Part shown: one piece after another, positions 1 to 10,189 of the stretch
How positions within the stretch are numbered: the first letter of the stretch is position 1
Layout: each line of letters opens with the position of its first letter
From: Glandiceps talaboti
Lineage: Eukaryota; Hemichordata; Enteropneusta; Spengelidae
Reading direction: 5' to 3'
Length of the DNA: 64,000 nucleotides
NCBI RefSeq assembly: GCF_964340395.1
Contig: NC_135550.1
Coordinates: forward strand, 4,624,601-4,688,600
Notes under the pieces: model-generated
Databases searched by the model: none
What the model saw: the letters and a program-made list of their open reading frames with translations, nothing else
What the model was told of the DNA's origin: nothing
Made by a program: the position numbers and the translations under genes

Positions 1-3000
1 GTTTACTACAAAACGAAATCCATTTTCAAGAGCTTCATTGCATCATCACCATACCACTACCAAAACAAACAAAAGTCAAACACATAAGGGTGAAGATACA
101 GTAACTTTGCCTTTATGCATAACAGCTGAGTAACTTGTCTCACTTCTGTGAGAATTCTCCTGTCTTTGTAATTTCCCCATTGGTGACTGCTTGTTCAAAG
201 TAAACAGTGTCAGATTTGGTCCATCTATTGATATTCCCATAGTGATTCAATTCGTCTAAATGTACTGTTTTCTAGTTGACTTCTCATTAAATTTATAATT
301 TAATTCCCGGACTTGAGAACTGCTCAGAATGACGGACCAGTATTTGCGGTGACGCAAAACCATGCGTATTATACCGTACGCAATGGAAATTATTTTTTGT
401 TACATTTGCCATACCCCTCGACTGACGATCGTACTATACTGAGTGAGAGTCGATTGTTTTTATTTTGATACATAATATTATTATAGACCACTAACGAACT
501 TGTACTCTGGCCCTGTTACAGTCAATGTAAAAAAAGACGCAACACTAATGTTGCAATTTTTGTTGCCATTGTTGTGTCTAACTGGAAAATTAATAGTACA
601 TGCCAAACACAGCTGCACATGTTCAAATGGACACTCAATACGTCACGCTCCCACGTCAAAAAAAACTCACACTGTAAGACATGCCTAGCCATGATATAGT
701 TCTCTTCAGCATGACTGTTCAGTTTTTTTTACGAAAACAAAAATAGTCGGTGACAATACGGCATGGCAGTTTCAGTTAGCACAGGTCTTTTTTGATAGAT
801 GGCGAAACCGCTTCGTGTCACTATGGGTGGTAATGAAGTCAATCAAAAGAAAATGAAATAAAACGAATCGGAATACATAGTTTTCAAGTGGGACAGGTAT
901 CCGACAAAACTTTCTGCTACGACGACTCACTAAGATTTTGAAAGGTCAAAGATTGTACTATGACGACACATGCAACGTCCGAACTATTAAACTAAAGGGA
1001 AGGGACAGAGGGGAACTTAGCGTTCAACTTCAATACTGACGTAGCCATGGAAAATCTTACTTGCGTGTTTTTATATTAAGAGAAGCAATTCATAGACACA
1101 GCGACTCAGAAAACCATAGATTTTGCAGTACATTTAGTGTACACGTAAAAACAGACCGTTCCGAGACTTTTGTCACGGCCCACCTATCCATGAACAATGG
1201 AATCGCCCACATTGACACCACGTGTTTATCTGTGTTGAGGCCATCGCATCTCACCCGATATGTCCGTAAGTTCGATCGTGGTTCGATGGGTACGAAAATA
1301 TTAGCCCATTTTCGTTTCGATTACAATTCAATAAATAGTTAAGGAACTAGAATGTACCATTTTGTTCATTTTAGTGACATATTATTTAGTATCATCTAAG
1401 TAGTGTCGGTGAACAACACAAGCCTTTCAAAGTTTCGCATTTCATTTTGTTTTTGTACCGTAAACTCGAGACAGTGTGTGTTTACATGCAAACAATCCCA
1501 CGATCTGAGTTCAAGTTCGCCCAGTGAAAAGGGCCGACGTGTAAAATATTCCGTGTACCTCCTGATCTTCATTGAGCTAAATGACGGAGGAAAGACATGT
1601 TGACTGTTTGAAAGCTATAGAATGAATGACAAGTTTGAAGAAAGTGTATGCGTGAATGTGATTCGCACGAAGTTTGACATCAGTGACAGTAGCCTCTTTA
1701 CCGAGATATTTGACTTTCCAAAATGGCGACCATGAGATCGTAGCGAAACCGCGAGAGAAGTAAATCGTTTTGCCCCGTTTGTTGAAAAAATATTCAATTC
1801 ATTTTTTTTTCGTCAAAACTTACAAGGGGGCGCCAAGAATTTACAAGAGGGCGCGGCGCCCCTGTTACCTTGTTCAGGGAGAACACTGCAATTAGATGTT
1901 ACACCTACATTATTCTTCATTCATCCAAGGAAAATAGGAGTAACCAAAGGTGTCATTGTCACTACAAGTTACTAGCCGAGTATTTTTCGGCCGAGTGACA
2001 GGTAGTGACAACCCAGAGTTTACAAGTACTTTCCAACTGAATGAAGAAAAATATTGAAAAATAACATTATTTACCAGTGCCAGTAATATCAAAGAAACAT
2101 TGCGGACAGTTTTGGCTAATATTTTGAACACTGCAGAACCAGTCACGGAGACATACATTTGTACGTTGTAACATAGAACGACCACAGTTATATATATTCC
2201 ACATTTTTTTGTTCTAAATGGCTTTTGAGTGCATAGTGTAATCTCAAATAGATGATATGGTGATGGTCTGCTTACTCTTCCAAACAGTTTTACTCATATA
2301 CTGTATACATACATTTTGTACATGCACATCATGTATAAACAGGATCAAAAATATATTCTTAATACATAACTACAATGTAGGTTTCTCTCTCATTTGAGCT
2401 GAACAATTTACTTGCAAAGGATGTTTAGTGAAGTAAAATGTAAATTGTAAGTGGTGTTGCATCACTTTTATCATTTTATTGCAAAACCAATGTTTATTTT
2501 TTCTTCTGATGAATACATCATCTGACTCAATATTGATGTTTACATTTGATGATAAAATTGTCTTGATGCAACTAATCAAGAGATCTCCACTCCGATTCAG
2601 GATCACGTTATTGTATTATATACAATGTACCTTACCATTCAGTGTTTGACAAGTGAGTTACAGTGCTAAATAAAGTACATTGTAAGCTCAGATTGCATAG
2701 GGTAAATAAAGAATCTAAAAGTAAAGAGCCAGGTTGATAAACTTAAAAGTATTCTACAATGGATACTTTGCAGAACTTTATAAATGTTACTAAGCAAAGT
2801 TACTATAGTATACACTAACTAATGTGTACTTTGATTATTACTGACAATGTTATTCTTTTTTATTTTTCAGTCAGTGCTGAGCAAGCATCTGGGATGAGAA
2901 GTCTGGGAAGAAGAATGAGGTTTTTGACTGGAAATGGTATTTGTAGATGACCAGATTTGTGACAAGGACAGGAGCAATGAATAACAGGGCTTGTTTTACA

Positions 3001-3231
3001 TGAGAACCAAGGTTTAGAGAACAGCATGTTGAGGATTACTGATGGCGAATAGCACTGAACACCAGAAAATGAGAGTTGGTTGCTCTCATCAGTATAACCA
3101 AATGAACCAACAAGAAATTGCCACATCTACCTTATCAAAGAACTCTACTAAACTCTACTGAAGTAGAGTGTGTATGTAGCAACTATTAGTATTGGTACAC
3201 AGATAAGATATGATGTGAAAGACATTAAGAT
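1..3231. other. Non-coding stretch, no gene supported
   Basis: Only short open frames without recognisable domains or codon-like structure occur here. The segment is AT-rich. Around 1825-1865 two short units of the form TTACAAG followed by GGGCGC-type sequence sit close together and look like a scrap of a repeat. A good-looking splice acceptor (T-rich tract ending in CAG) lies at 2850-2870 and is discussed as a weak candidate in the findings. No promoter or RNA gene could be supported. Confidence 0.5.
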
Positions 3232-3993
3232 GTAATGGGTACTAAAATACAAGTTGCGAAGAAATTCTAGAGAGTACCATGTACAAGGATGTCTACCCAG
3301 CATTCCCAGTGTTCATTGTGGCAAGTTTGAGTAATTGTCACTAAGGTACTAAGAATTAGTAGATTTCTACTTCCAAAAATCGAAAATATGTATTCCTATA
3401 GCGAGCGTTTCGGGATGAATGTGAGTTGACGGACCAATATGGAAAATTTCATTGATCGATTCCACTGTTTGTGAGGAGTTAGCCAAAAAATTGTTCTACC
3501 GTGGTTGATGAGCCCAATACACATTGCTACACATTAGCATATCCTATACAAGCTGCCACATGCAACATTTAAAGCCAGCCAGCTGACACTATTAATTTTT
3601 TATCTGATTCTTATGTTATGGTATGCTATACATGTACATTTATTCGTATTGGGATCGTTTGTGTGTTTTATAACAAGACATCCCCATGGTAGAATTTTTT
3701 TTTTGTTAACTCCTCTCACAAATTGTGGAATTGATCAATGAAATTTTCCATGTTCGTCTGTTAACTCATTCTTCCCAGAACCCTCACTACATGAATATGT
3801 ATTTTCGATTTTGGGAATCAAAAATCTACATTCTTACCTTGGCGAGTATGACTCAAACTTGTTGCCACATTGAATACACAATGGACACTTGGCACACAAT
3901 ACTTCCGTGTTTGTAGTTATGTAGATTTTATCTGCAACTATGCATGTGGTACTATGTAGAATTTCCTCGCAACTTGTATTTTGTACCCATTAC
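3232..3993. repeat. Foldback / near-palindromic element (MITE-like)
   Basis: The left half (3232 to about 3520) is matched by the reverse complement of the right half (about 3680 to 3993). The outermost 11 bases, GTAATGGGTAC and GTACCCATTAC, are perfect inverted repeats. Matching inner blocks include AAAATTTCATTGATC on the left near 3447 with the same block inverted near 3735, and AATCGAAAATA near 3378 against its inverse near 3800. Weaker pairing continues towards the centre (CCCAATAC near 3511, GTATTGGG near 3645), so nearly the whole element folds back. There is no coding capacity. This is the structure of a non-autonomous foldback DNA transposon or MITE. I could not settle a target-site duplication, so the superfamily is open. 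Confidence 0.75.
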
Positions 3994-5400
3994 TATATGA
4001 ATCAGGCTCTTAACTAATATTTGGTACAAATCTACCTAACCCTGGAAATGCCAGTCTCTGTTACACAGCATTACAATAGTAATTGCACAATTTATAGCAC
4101 AAGGGTGTTTACAAATGAAAAGAAACATTACAAAAAAAGGTCTAACAGCTAAATTTTACATGTGCCGTAAATAACATACTTTTCAATGTCAATAAATCAC
4201 CAACATGGGTAGTCGAACTGTGTAAAGAGATTTAACATGCAAGTTTCTTTCTACCCATTCAGAAATATCAATATCCTTAGTGGAGTTGTAACAGCTTCAA
4301 TTTTTCCCCATATTTTCTTTTTAAATATTCTGAAGGGCATTCAATTCACGAAAGTGCTTTCTTCTTCCACCTAACATCACTGATTGCTGTCCCACTGAAA
4401 ACAGACATACATTAAAACATCTCTAATAGTTCTAGTTTGATGTTTTTACAAAACTCTGTACATGTGTGTTTATCCTGAAATGTAAAGATAATGTCTGAGC
4501 ATACAAATCAGAGAGAGTTGTCGGCTATTCAGAATACTGTATGTTACCATGTCTCTTTGTGCACATGTAACCAACTCTGTCAATGTTGTAATTGTAAAGT
4601 AACTTTTACTGTAAGTCAACAATGGATTTTACAGTTACAGACTCTCACTAATGCAACATTACATTGGAAAGAAGTGTATGACATGAATGTTTGGTTGCTA
4701 TCAATTTGACAACCAATAGTCTGTTGCCAACCCTCATTCTGCATATTTCACCAACTGTATTTGCTTGTGTACACAGATTTGGTTTGAATATTTTATATAT
4801 ACATATACATAGAGATTATTTTGATACCTGGACATAATTTATCATTTGACATTATTATTACATAATAGAAATGTATATCTGACTGTCCAGTATTATTTTT
4901 GCAGACTTTTATGATCTTCAGGTGTACATTCTAGGGACTATCATGATTGCAGGTTTGTGGTATCTTTACTTTACCACATGCTATAGAAAATGTATTTAGT
5001 TGTGTCAATGTTGCTTTGTCTAGGATGTTGTCATGGTAGTATATAGTTGTATATTTTTTGTCAACAACAACAGAATATACCAATTTAATGTTGGAGAGAA
5101 TCATGAAATAGTTTAGTTGATACAAAATAGCATGGTATATTTATTTGATTACTAAGAAATGTAAGTAAAGAGGGAATCTCTGTTATCAAGTTTGTATGCA
5201 TAATTAACTAGCTAAATCATCTCTGCACTGCAACCTGATCAGTTTTTAGTGAGTAATATGTTTTGTCAAAAACAGGTCCTCAGTTACAATGTACATACTG
5301 CTAACAAAGTAGATCTGGTGTACATTTACATACATATAACAATATCAAACCGATACAAAAATGATATTTTACATGATTTTTTTTTACTTTCCTAAAACAT
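3994..5400. other. Non-coding stretch, nothing recognised
   Basis: AT-rich sequence with a few short open frames that resemble no known family. No repeats longer than a few tens of bases and no clear splice or promoter structure were seen. Confidence 0.5.
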
Positions 5401-5557
5401 TTGTGAAATATTACTTATTGTAAACAATTTGGCTTTTGTGTGCATGTTGCACCATTATACCAGTTGTGTAGATTCCCATTGTGAAATATTAGTTATTGTA
5501 AATAATTTGGCTTTTGTGTGCATGTTGCCCCATTATACCAGTTGTGTAGATTCCCAT
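5401..5557 (+). repeat. 78-bp tandem duplication
   Basis: A unit beginning TTGTGAAATATTA at 5401 is repeated from 5479 with only a few substitutions. Both copies contain GGCTTTTGTGTGCATGTTGC followed by a CCATTATACCAGTTGTG block. A short open frame runs through both copies because 78 is divisible by 3. No function is inferred. Confidence 0.9.
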
Positions 5558-5969
5558 TTTTATCTACATAATTATAGTCTGGAGTGTTTACATGTAAAAT
5601 GTAATTGTATTTTGTACAGTGATATTTGTCAACAATGTGTCCTCAGCTAGCTACACACTGTACCACTTATATGTTGGAAAGAACAATTTCTATCTACTGA
5701 CATTACTTGTACAGTTTGGGTTATTCTTCTATGGAATTTAGTGGGTCAAAGACACATTGAATCCATCTTGGTTCATTTAAAGAACATAAAAAGTGTAAAA
5801 ACATAGTATCGGTACGTGATATATGGAATATGATGTTACTCCTGTAAAAGAAATGTCAAATTTACTGTTCAACTTTCTTTTATGAATAAAGTTTCCTGTT
5901 TGTTATTTTAGAAGTGATTGCAGTGTTAATTAAATTTCCTCTTCCCATATTTGTAAAAATTAAATGTTA

Positions 5970-6023
5970 CATTGTTGTTGTTTATTTATTTGTTTGTTGT
6001 TGTTGTTGTTGTTGTTGTTGTTA
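5970..6023 (+). repeat. (TTG)n microsatellite
   Basis: Interrupted TTG/TTTA tract that becomes a pure TTG run at about 5993-6021. Confidence 0.9.
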
Positions 6024-6322
6024 GCTTTTCCTTCTTGCTAGCAAAGGTTTATCTGTTTTTGTATATGTGCATTTGCCAGTATCCACCATCATAAAGTACT
6101 GGAGAACTGAAAGAATCATAATTACAGTTAATTTGAAGATTAGATGTGAATACGATGAAAAGATGGTGATGTTACCAGCAAAATACAGAAAGATCTTTAA
6201 TGAATAAGCAGGTTTATAAGCCAATAACCAGGCGCAACCTGTATCCCTAGAAAGCTACCCTATAGCTAGGGCCGGTACCCCGTGGGCGTGCCGTGCTGGG
6301 ATCGGCCGTGCTCGAATTCTTG

Positions 6323-6360
6323 TGACCTTTGACCACAACACTGACCTTTGGAGTTGACCT
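6323..6360 (-). promoter_or_regulatory. Cluster of nuclear-receptor half-sites (candidate DR1)
   Basis: Read on the minus strand, 6323-6335 is TGGTCAAAGGTCA, a near-consensus DR1 (two AGGTCA-type half-sites one base apart, the kind bound by HNF4 or RXR heterodimers). Two more AGGTCA half-sites on the same strand lie at 6342-6347 and 6355-6360. No gene start is visible next to it. The site clustering is seen; a regulatory role is inferred and could be chance. Confidence 0.2.
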
Positions 6361-6819
6361 TTTATGCAAATCTTGAACGTTAGCAGGCCTATAACGTGGG
6401 GGTACAATGCTGGATATACGTACTACGTATACTCCGTGTACGTTAGTCTGACGAAGATCTACGTTCTATCGGCGATAGTATACGCACTGACACACTTCCT
6501 GTCGGCGTTAATATACCGACAACGTACACTAAGCGTACTGGGATGTTCCGTCTATGGTAATATACGCTACGTAGATTTACTGCACACATGTGATCTGCGT
6601 TTGTGTATATTCAAGTACATCTCTGTACATGTTAAATCTACGAGTGCGTCGGCACACATATACGCTCAGTAGATCAACTTTTTTGCCCAGTGTTTATTAT
6701 ACATGCAATATTAATGCCCCTATATACTAATGTTACGTGTCCATTTTATGTGATATGAGAAACTCATTTAAAAACGTTTTATGTTAGCTTTTCGAAGCTT
6801 CATACCTCAACGGTTATGA

Positions 6820-7920
6820 ATAACCTAAACATTGCCTTAGTATCTCAAGCAAAAAACTCCAGATCTGCCAGGGGGAAAACCCCAAGGACTCCCTCACCCC
6901 CAGAGGTCACTCATACATTCAACCAACAATCAGATGCACCAACAACCTTTTTACTGTCATAATGGTATTAAACTTTTCTTAAATATTTTCACCCTATTCT
7001 AATTTGATATGATATTGTCTTTTCAAGATCTGAAACATTTGCCAAGATAGTCTAAAATTGCCTTAAACTCCAAATCTCCCCTACCAATGATACTACCATT
7101 ATAGATGTGCTGACCTTTACTACATGTATATAATGATGCCATTTAAACTTTTTAAGAACATATTTCAACCCTTAGTGTAAGTTATAAAGAATAGTTTCTG
7201 ATATTTGCTGTCTTGTAAAGCATGTATTAAGTTATTGCTTGAAAGGGTCTGAATAGCCTAAATATTGGCTTTAAGAGTAAAAATCCTCCAGGGTTTCTAG
7301 AGGGAGACCCCCTCAGACCCCCCACATGAGGTGGACATATCCCAGTCTCAAGCTCTTCCCCTCTTACTGTCAAGATGATATCAAAGTATATTTCAAAAGT
7401 ATTTCAACCCTATGTAGTTGCTTTTAACATGTTGGTGTTGTCTTGTAAGGCTTGGAAATTATTGTCTGAAAGGGTCTGAATAGTCTCAAAATTGACTTTT
7501 CAGAGTTAAAAATTAAACCTCCAGGGCTTCTAGGGGGAGACCCCCTAGGACCCCCACACACATGAGGTGTTCACATCCTAGTCTCAAGATCTTCCCCCTA
7601 CCTCTTACTGTCAAGATCCTATCAAACTATATTTCAAAAATATTTCAACCTTATGTAGTTGCATTTTACATGCTGGTGCTGTCTTGAAAGCTTGGAAATT
7701 ATTTTCTGAAAATGTCTGAATAGAATAGTCTCAAAATTGACTTTTCAGAGTTAAAAACCTCCTGGGCTTCTAGGGGGAGACCCCCTAGGACCCCCATAAG
7801 AGATGTACATATTCCCTTCTCAAGCTTTCCTACCCTTCACTGCCAAGATGCTATTAAACTCCTTTTCGAATATATTTACCCTGTGTAGTCAATAATTATA
7901 AATATGATAGTGCTAACCTG
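6820..7920 (+). repeat. Diverged tandem repeat, unit about 220-240 bp
   Basis: Four to five diverged units follow one another. Landmarks repeat in order: a GTCTGAATAG-type start, a CTCCAGGGCTTCTAGGGGG hairpin segment (near 6870, 7310, 7535 and 7775), then TTACTGTCAAGATG, TATTTCAACCCTATGTAGTTG and TCTTGTAAGGCTTGG. Spacing between the G-rich landmarks is about 223 and 240 bp, and 439 bp for the two oldest units together. In the two best copies CTAGGGGG-AGA-CCCCCTAG is a perfect 8-bp-stem hairpin. No coding potential. Confidence 0.8.
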
Positions 7921-8003
7921 GCATCTTATAAAGTAGATGCAAGACAGTCAAGCAGTCCACACTGAGTCACGATAAAAAATACCTGTCATGCGAATATTAA
8001 ATA

Positions 8004-8137
8004 TGGGGGGGGGGGGTCATCATGTTTTCGAATTAAGTGATAGGGGGGTCAGCCTGTTTTTGGTTTTACAGATAGGGGGGGGGGGGGTCAGTGACTTTTT
8101 GTCGGTCTGATTTAAGAATCCACCGCCCCCCCCCCCA
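8004..8137 (+). repeat. Short tandem units headed by long G runs
   Basis: Three units of about 40 bp each start with a run of 6 to 13 G followed by GTCA and then a T-rich stretch (near 8005, 8043 and 8077). The segment ends in a run of about 12 C at 8124-8137. The G runs could form G-quadruplexes. Exact run lengths should be treated as unreliable because homopolymers are error-prone. Confidence 0.65.
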
Positions 8138-8579
8138 GGCTGGAGAAACTGACTGGTCCCTTACTACAATATAATACTTCAAATAAGTATCAGTCTAACT
8201 ACAGTGGTATGGTACGATAAACTTTTCAACACAGATGGACTTGAGTATGAATAAAAGGACAAGTCCAAGTCTGGTTAAAACTTCTGCTTTCCGTTATTTG
8301 AATCCCGATGTTTGTCAGGAGTTGGTGTGGATGTTTACTTGTAAACCAAACGTCAATACAACAATCTATAAGCTGAGATTACATCGTGTACATTAGCAAC
8401 ATTTATGGTCGATTTATTAGCCCCACCAAACCCGAATAATATAACAGGCGGTAACACGGGTCGTTCTTTACCGCACTGGTTTTCTCATGGAGTCGGCGAG
8501 ATTGTACGAGAGTGATGAAATCAACAATATGGCGATTATTTTACAATCATATTGTTTGACAATTCTATCAAATCATTAC

Positions 8580-8866
8580 CTTAAAATATCGCCTGTGTTG
8601 ACGGCTCCCAACAATGTACCGAAATCCAACCAATAAGTGACGTTCATTTCTTCATAACTGGCAATAATGGCGCTTACCATGTACCTCATGTCTGTCAACT
8701 GCTGCTCTGTTAAATAACAAGGGTCGTTGTAGTATCCCATAACATTGGGTAAAACTGCAAAATGAAGCATGAGACAAGATACTACCACGATGATTGCCAC
8801 TGTGACACAAAGTTTTCGTTTTCGTCTTGTTAATTTGGGTAGACACATACGAGCTTTAGAAACCAT
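8580..8866 (-). CDS. LicD/fukutin-family type II membrane protein, 5' coding exon
   Basis: The exon starts at the ATG at 8866-8864 and ends at a strong splice donor (AAG|GTAATG) after position 8580, giving 95 codons plus two bases. Residues 1-18 are cytosolic and basic (KLTRRKRK just before the membrane). Residues 19-39 are a strongly hydrophobic signal anchor, the topology of a Golgi or ER type II protein. Residues 78-95 read YWLDFGTLLGAVNTGDIL, the first signature of the LicD/fukutin nucleotidyltransferase-fold family, which transfers phospho-sugar or phosphocholine-type groups to glycans. The usual Arg or Lys before TGD is Asn here. The acidic metal-binding motif normally just after GDI must be on a later exon at lower coordinates; I did not find it before the window start. 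An in-frame TTG lies two codons upstream, but the ATG is the likely start. Substrate is unknown. The family assignment is strong, the exact orthologue is not. Confidence 0.72.
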
Positions 8867-8905
8867 GTCCAATTGTTAGCGCAGTTATACAATCATGGAA
8901 GTACA

Positions 8906-8968
8906 ATGTACCGAAATCCAACCAGGAAGTGACATTCATTTCTTCATAACTGGCAATAATGGCGCTTT
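8906..8968 (-). pseudogene. Duplicated fragment of the LicD-motif exon
   Basis: About 60 bases here repeat 8612-8674 of the neighbouring LicD-type exon with only a few substitutions, at an offset of about 295 bp and in the same orientation. Translated on the minus strand the fragment reads in frame (A)IIASYEEMNVTSWLDFGT, so the family motif is kept with Tyr changed to Ser. It has no start codon or donor site of its own and lies upstream of the intact exon's ATG. It is either a broken remnant of a tandem exon or gene duplication or part of a paralogue's leftover exon. Confidence 0.75.
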
Positions 8969-9231
8969 TAGCCGGTGAGATGGACTAATCCTGCTATCCT
9001 GTGAAGTTGTCGGGCATATATACGTACAATAAACACCGGTTGAAAGATAAACAACGTGGCGGCTTCGACGTGACTCGCGCGATCGTCCTCAAACAGTTCA
9101 GTTCAGTTCAGTTGACGGGACTAGTAATTTATTGGATTCTAAATACCCCTCTGTTCTGTAGCATAATATCATTCAATAGCGTTCTTTTAAAGCATTGTTG
9201 ATGTTGATGACACTACACTGGGTGACCATAA
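8969..9231. other. Short non-coding spacer before the satellite
   Basis: No feature beyond a small CAGTT repeat (four units near 9091-9112). At its right edge degenerate GAATGAC words appear, marking the start of the satellite array. Confidence 0.5.
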
Positions 9232-10189
9232 AACGAATGACAACCCGAATGACGGAAAACGAATGACAGCATTTCCAGTATGTAAACAGTGGAATGAAAC
9301 CCTTTTCTACATTCAGTTAGTTAAAGGACACCCTCTGCACTGTAAAACGAGTGAAATGACAGCCACCACTCTATAAAATAAGAGGAATGACAGCATTTTC
9401 AATGCTTTGGAACTGGAAAGACAGCATTTCCAGTATTTAAACAGTGGAATGACACCCCTTTCTACATTCAGTTAGTTGAATAACACCCTCTGCACTATAA
9501 GTCCAGTGGAATGATGGCCGCCACTCTATAAATTAAGTGGAATGACAGCATTTTCAATGCTTTGGAACTGGAATGACAGCATTTCCAGTATGTAAACAGT
9601 GGAATAACACCCTTTTCTACATTCAGTTAGTTGAATGACACCATCTGCACTGTAAAAGGAGTGGAATGACAGCCGCCACTCTATAAATTAAGTGGAATGA
9701 CAGCATTTTCAATGCTTTCGAACTGGAATGACAGCATTTCTAGTATGTAAACAGTGGAATGACACCTTTTTCTACATTGAGTTAGTTGAATGACACCCTC
9801 TGCACTGTAAAAGGAGTGGAATGACAGCCGCCACTCTATAAATTAAGTGGAATGACATCAATTTCAATGCTTTGGAACTGGAATGACAGCATTTCCAGTA
9901 TGTAAACAGTGGAATGACACCCTTTTCTACATTCAGTTAGTTGAATGACACCCTCTGCACTGTAAAAGGAGTGGAATGACAACCGCCACTCTATAAATTA
10001 AGTGGAATGACAGCATTTTCAATGCTTTGGAACTGGAATGACAGCATTTCCAGTATGTAAACAGTGTAATGACACCCCTTTCTACATTCAGTTAGTTGAA
10101 TGACACCCTCTGCACTGTAAATCCAGTGGAATGACAGCGGCCACTCTATAAATTAAGTGGAATGACAGCATTTTCAATGCTTTGAAACT

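Noticed and set aside
8652-8846. 64-codon minus-strand frame overlapping the LicD exon
   Set aside because: Shadow of the real frame; it lacks the membrane anchor and family motif.
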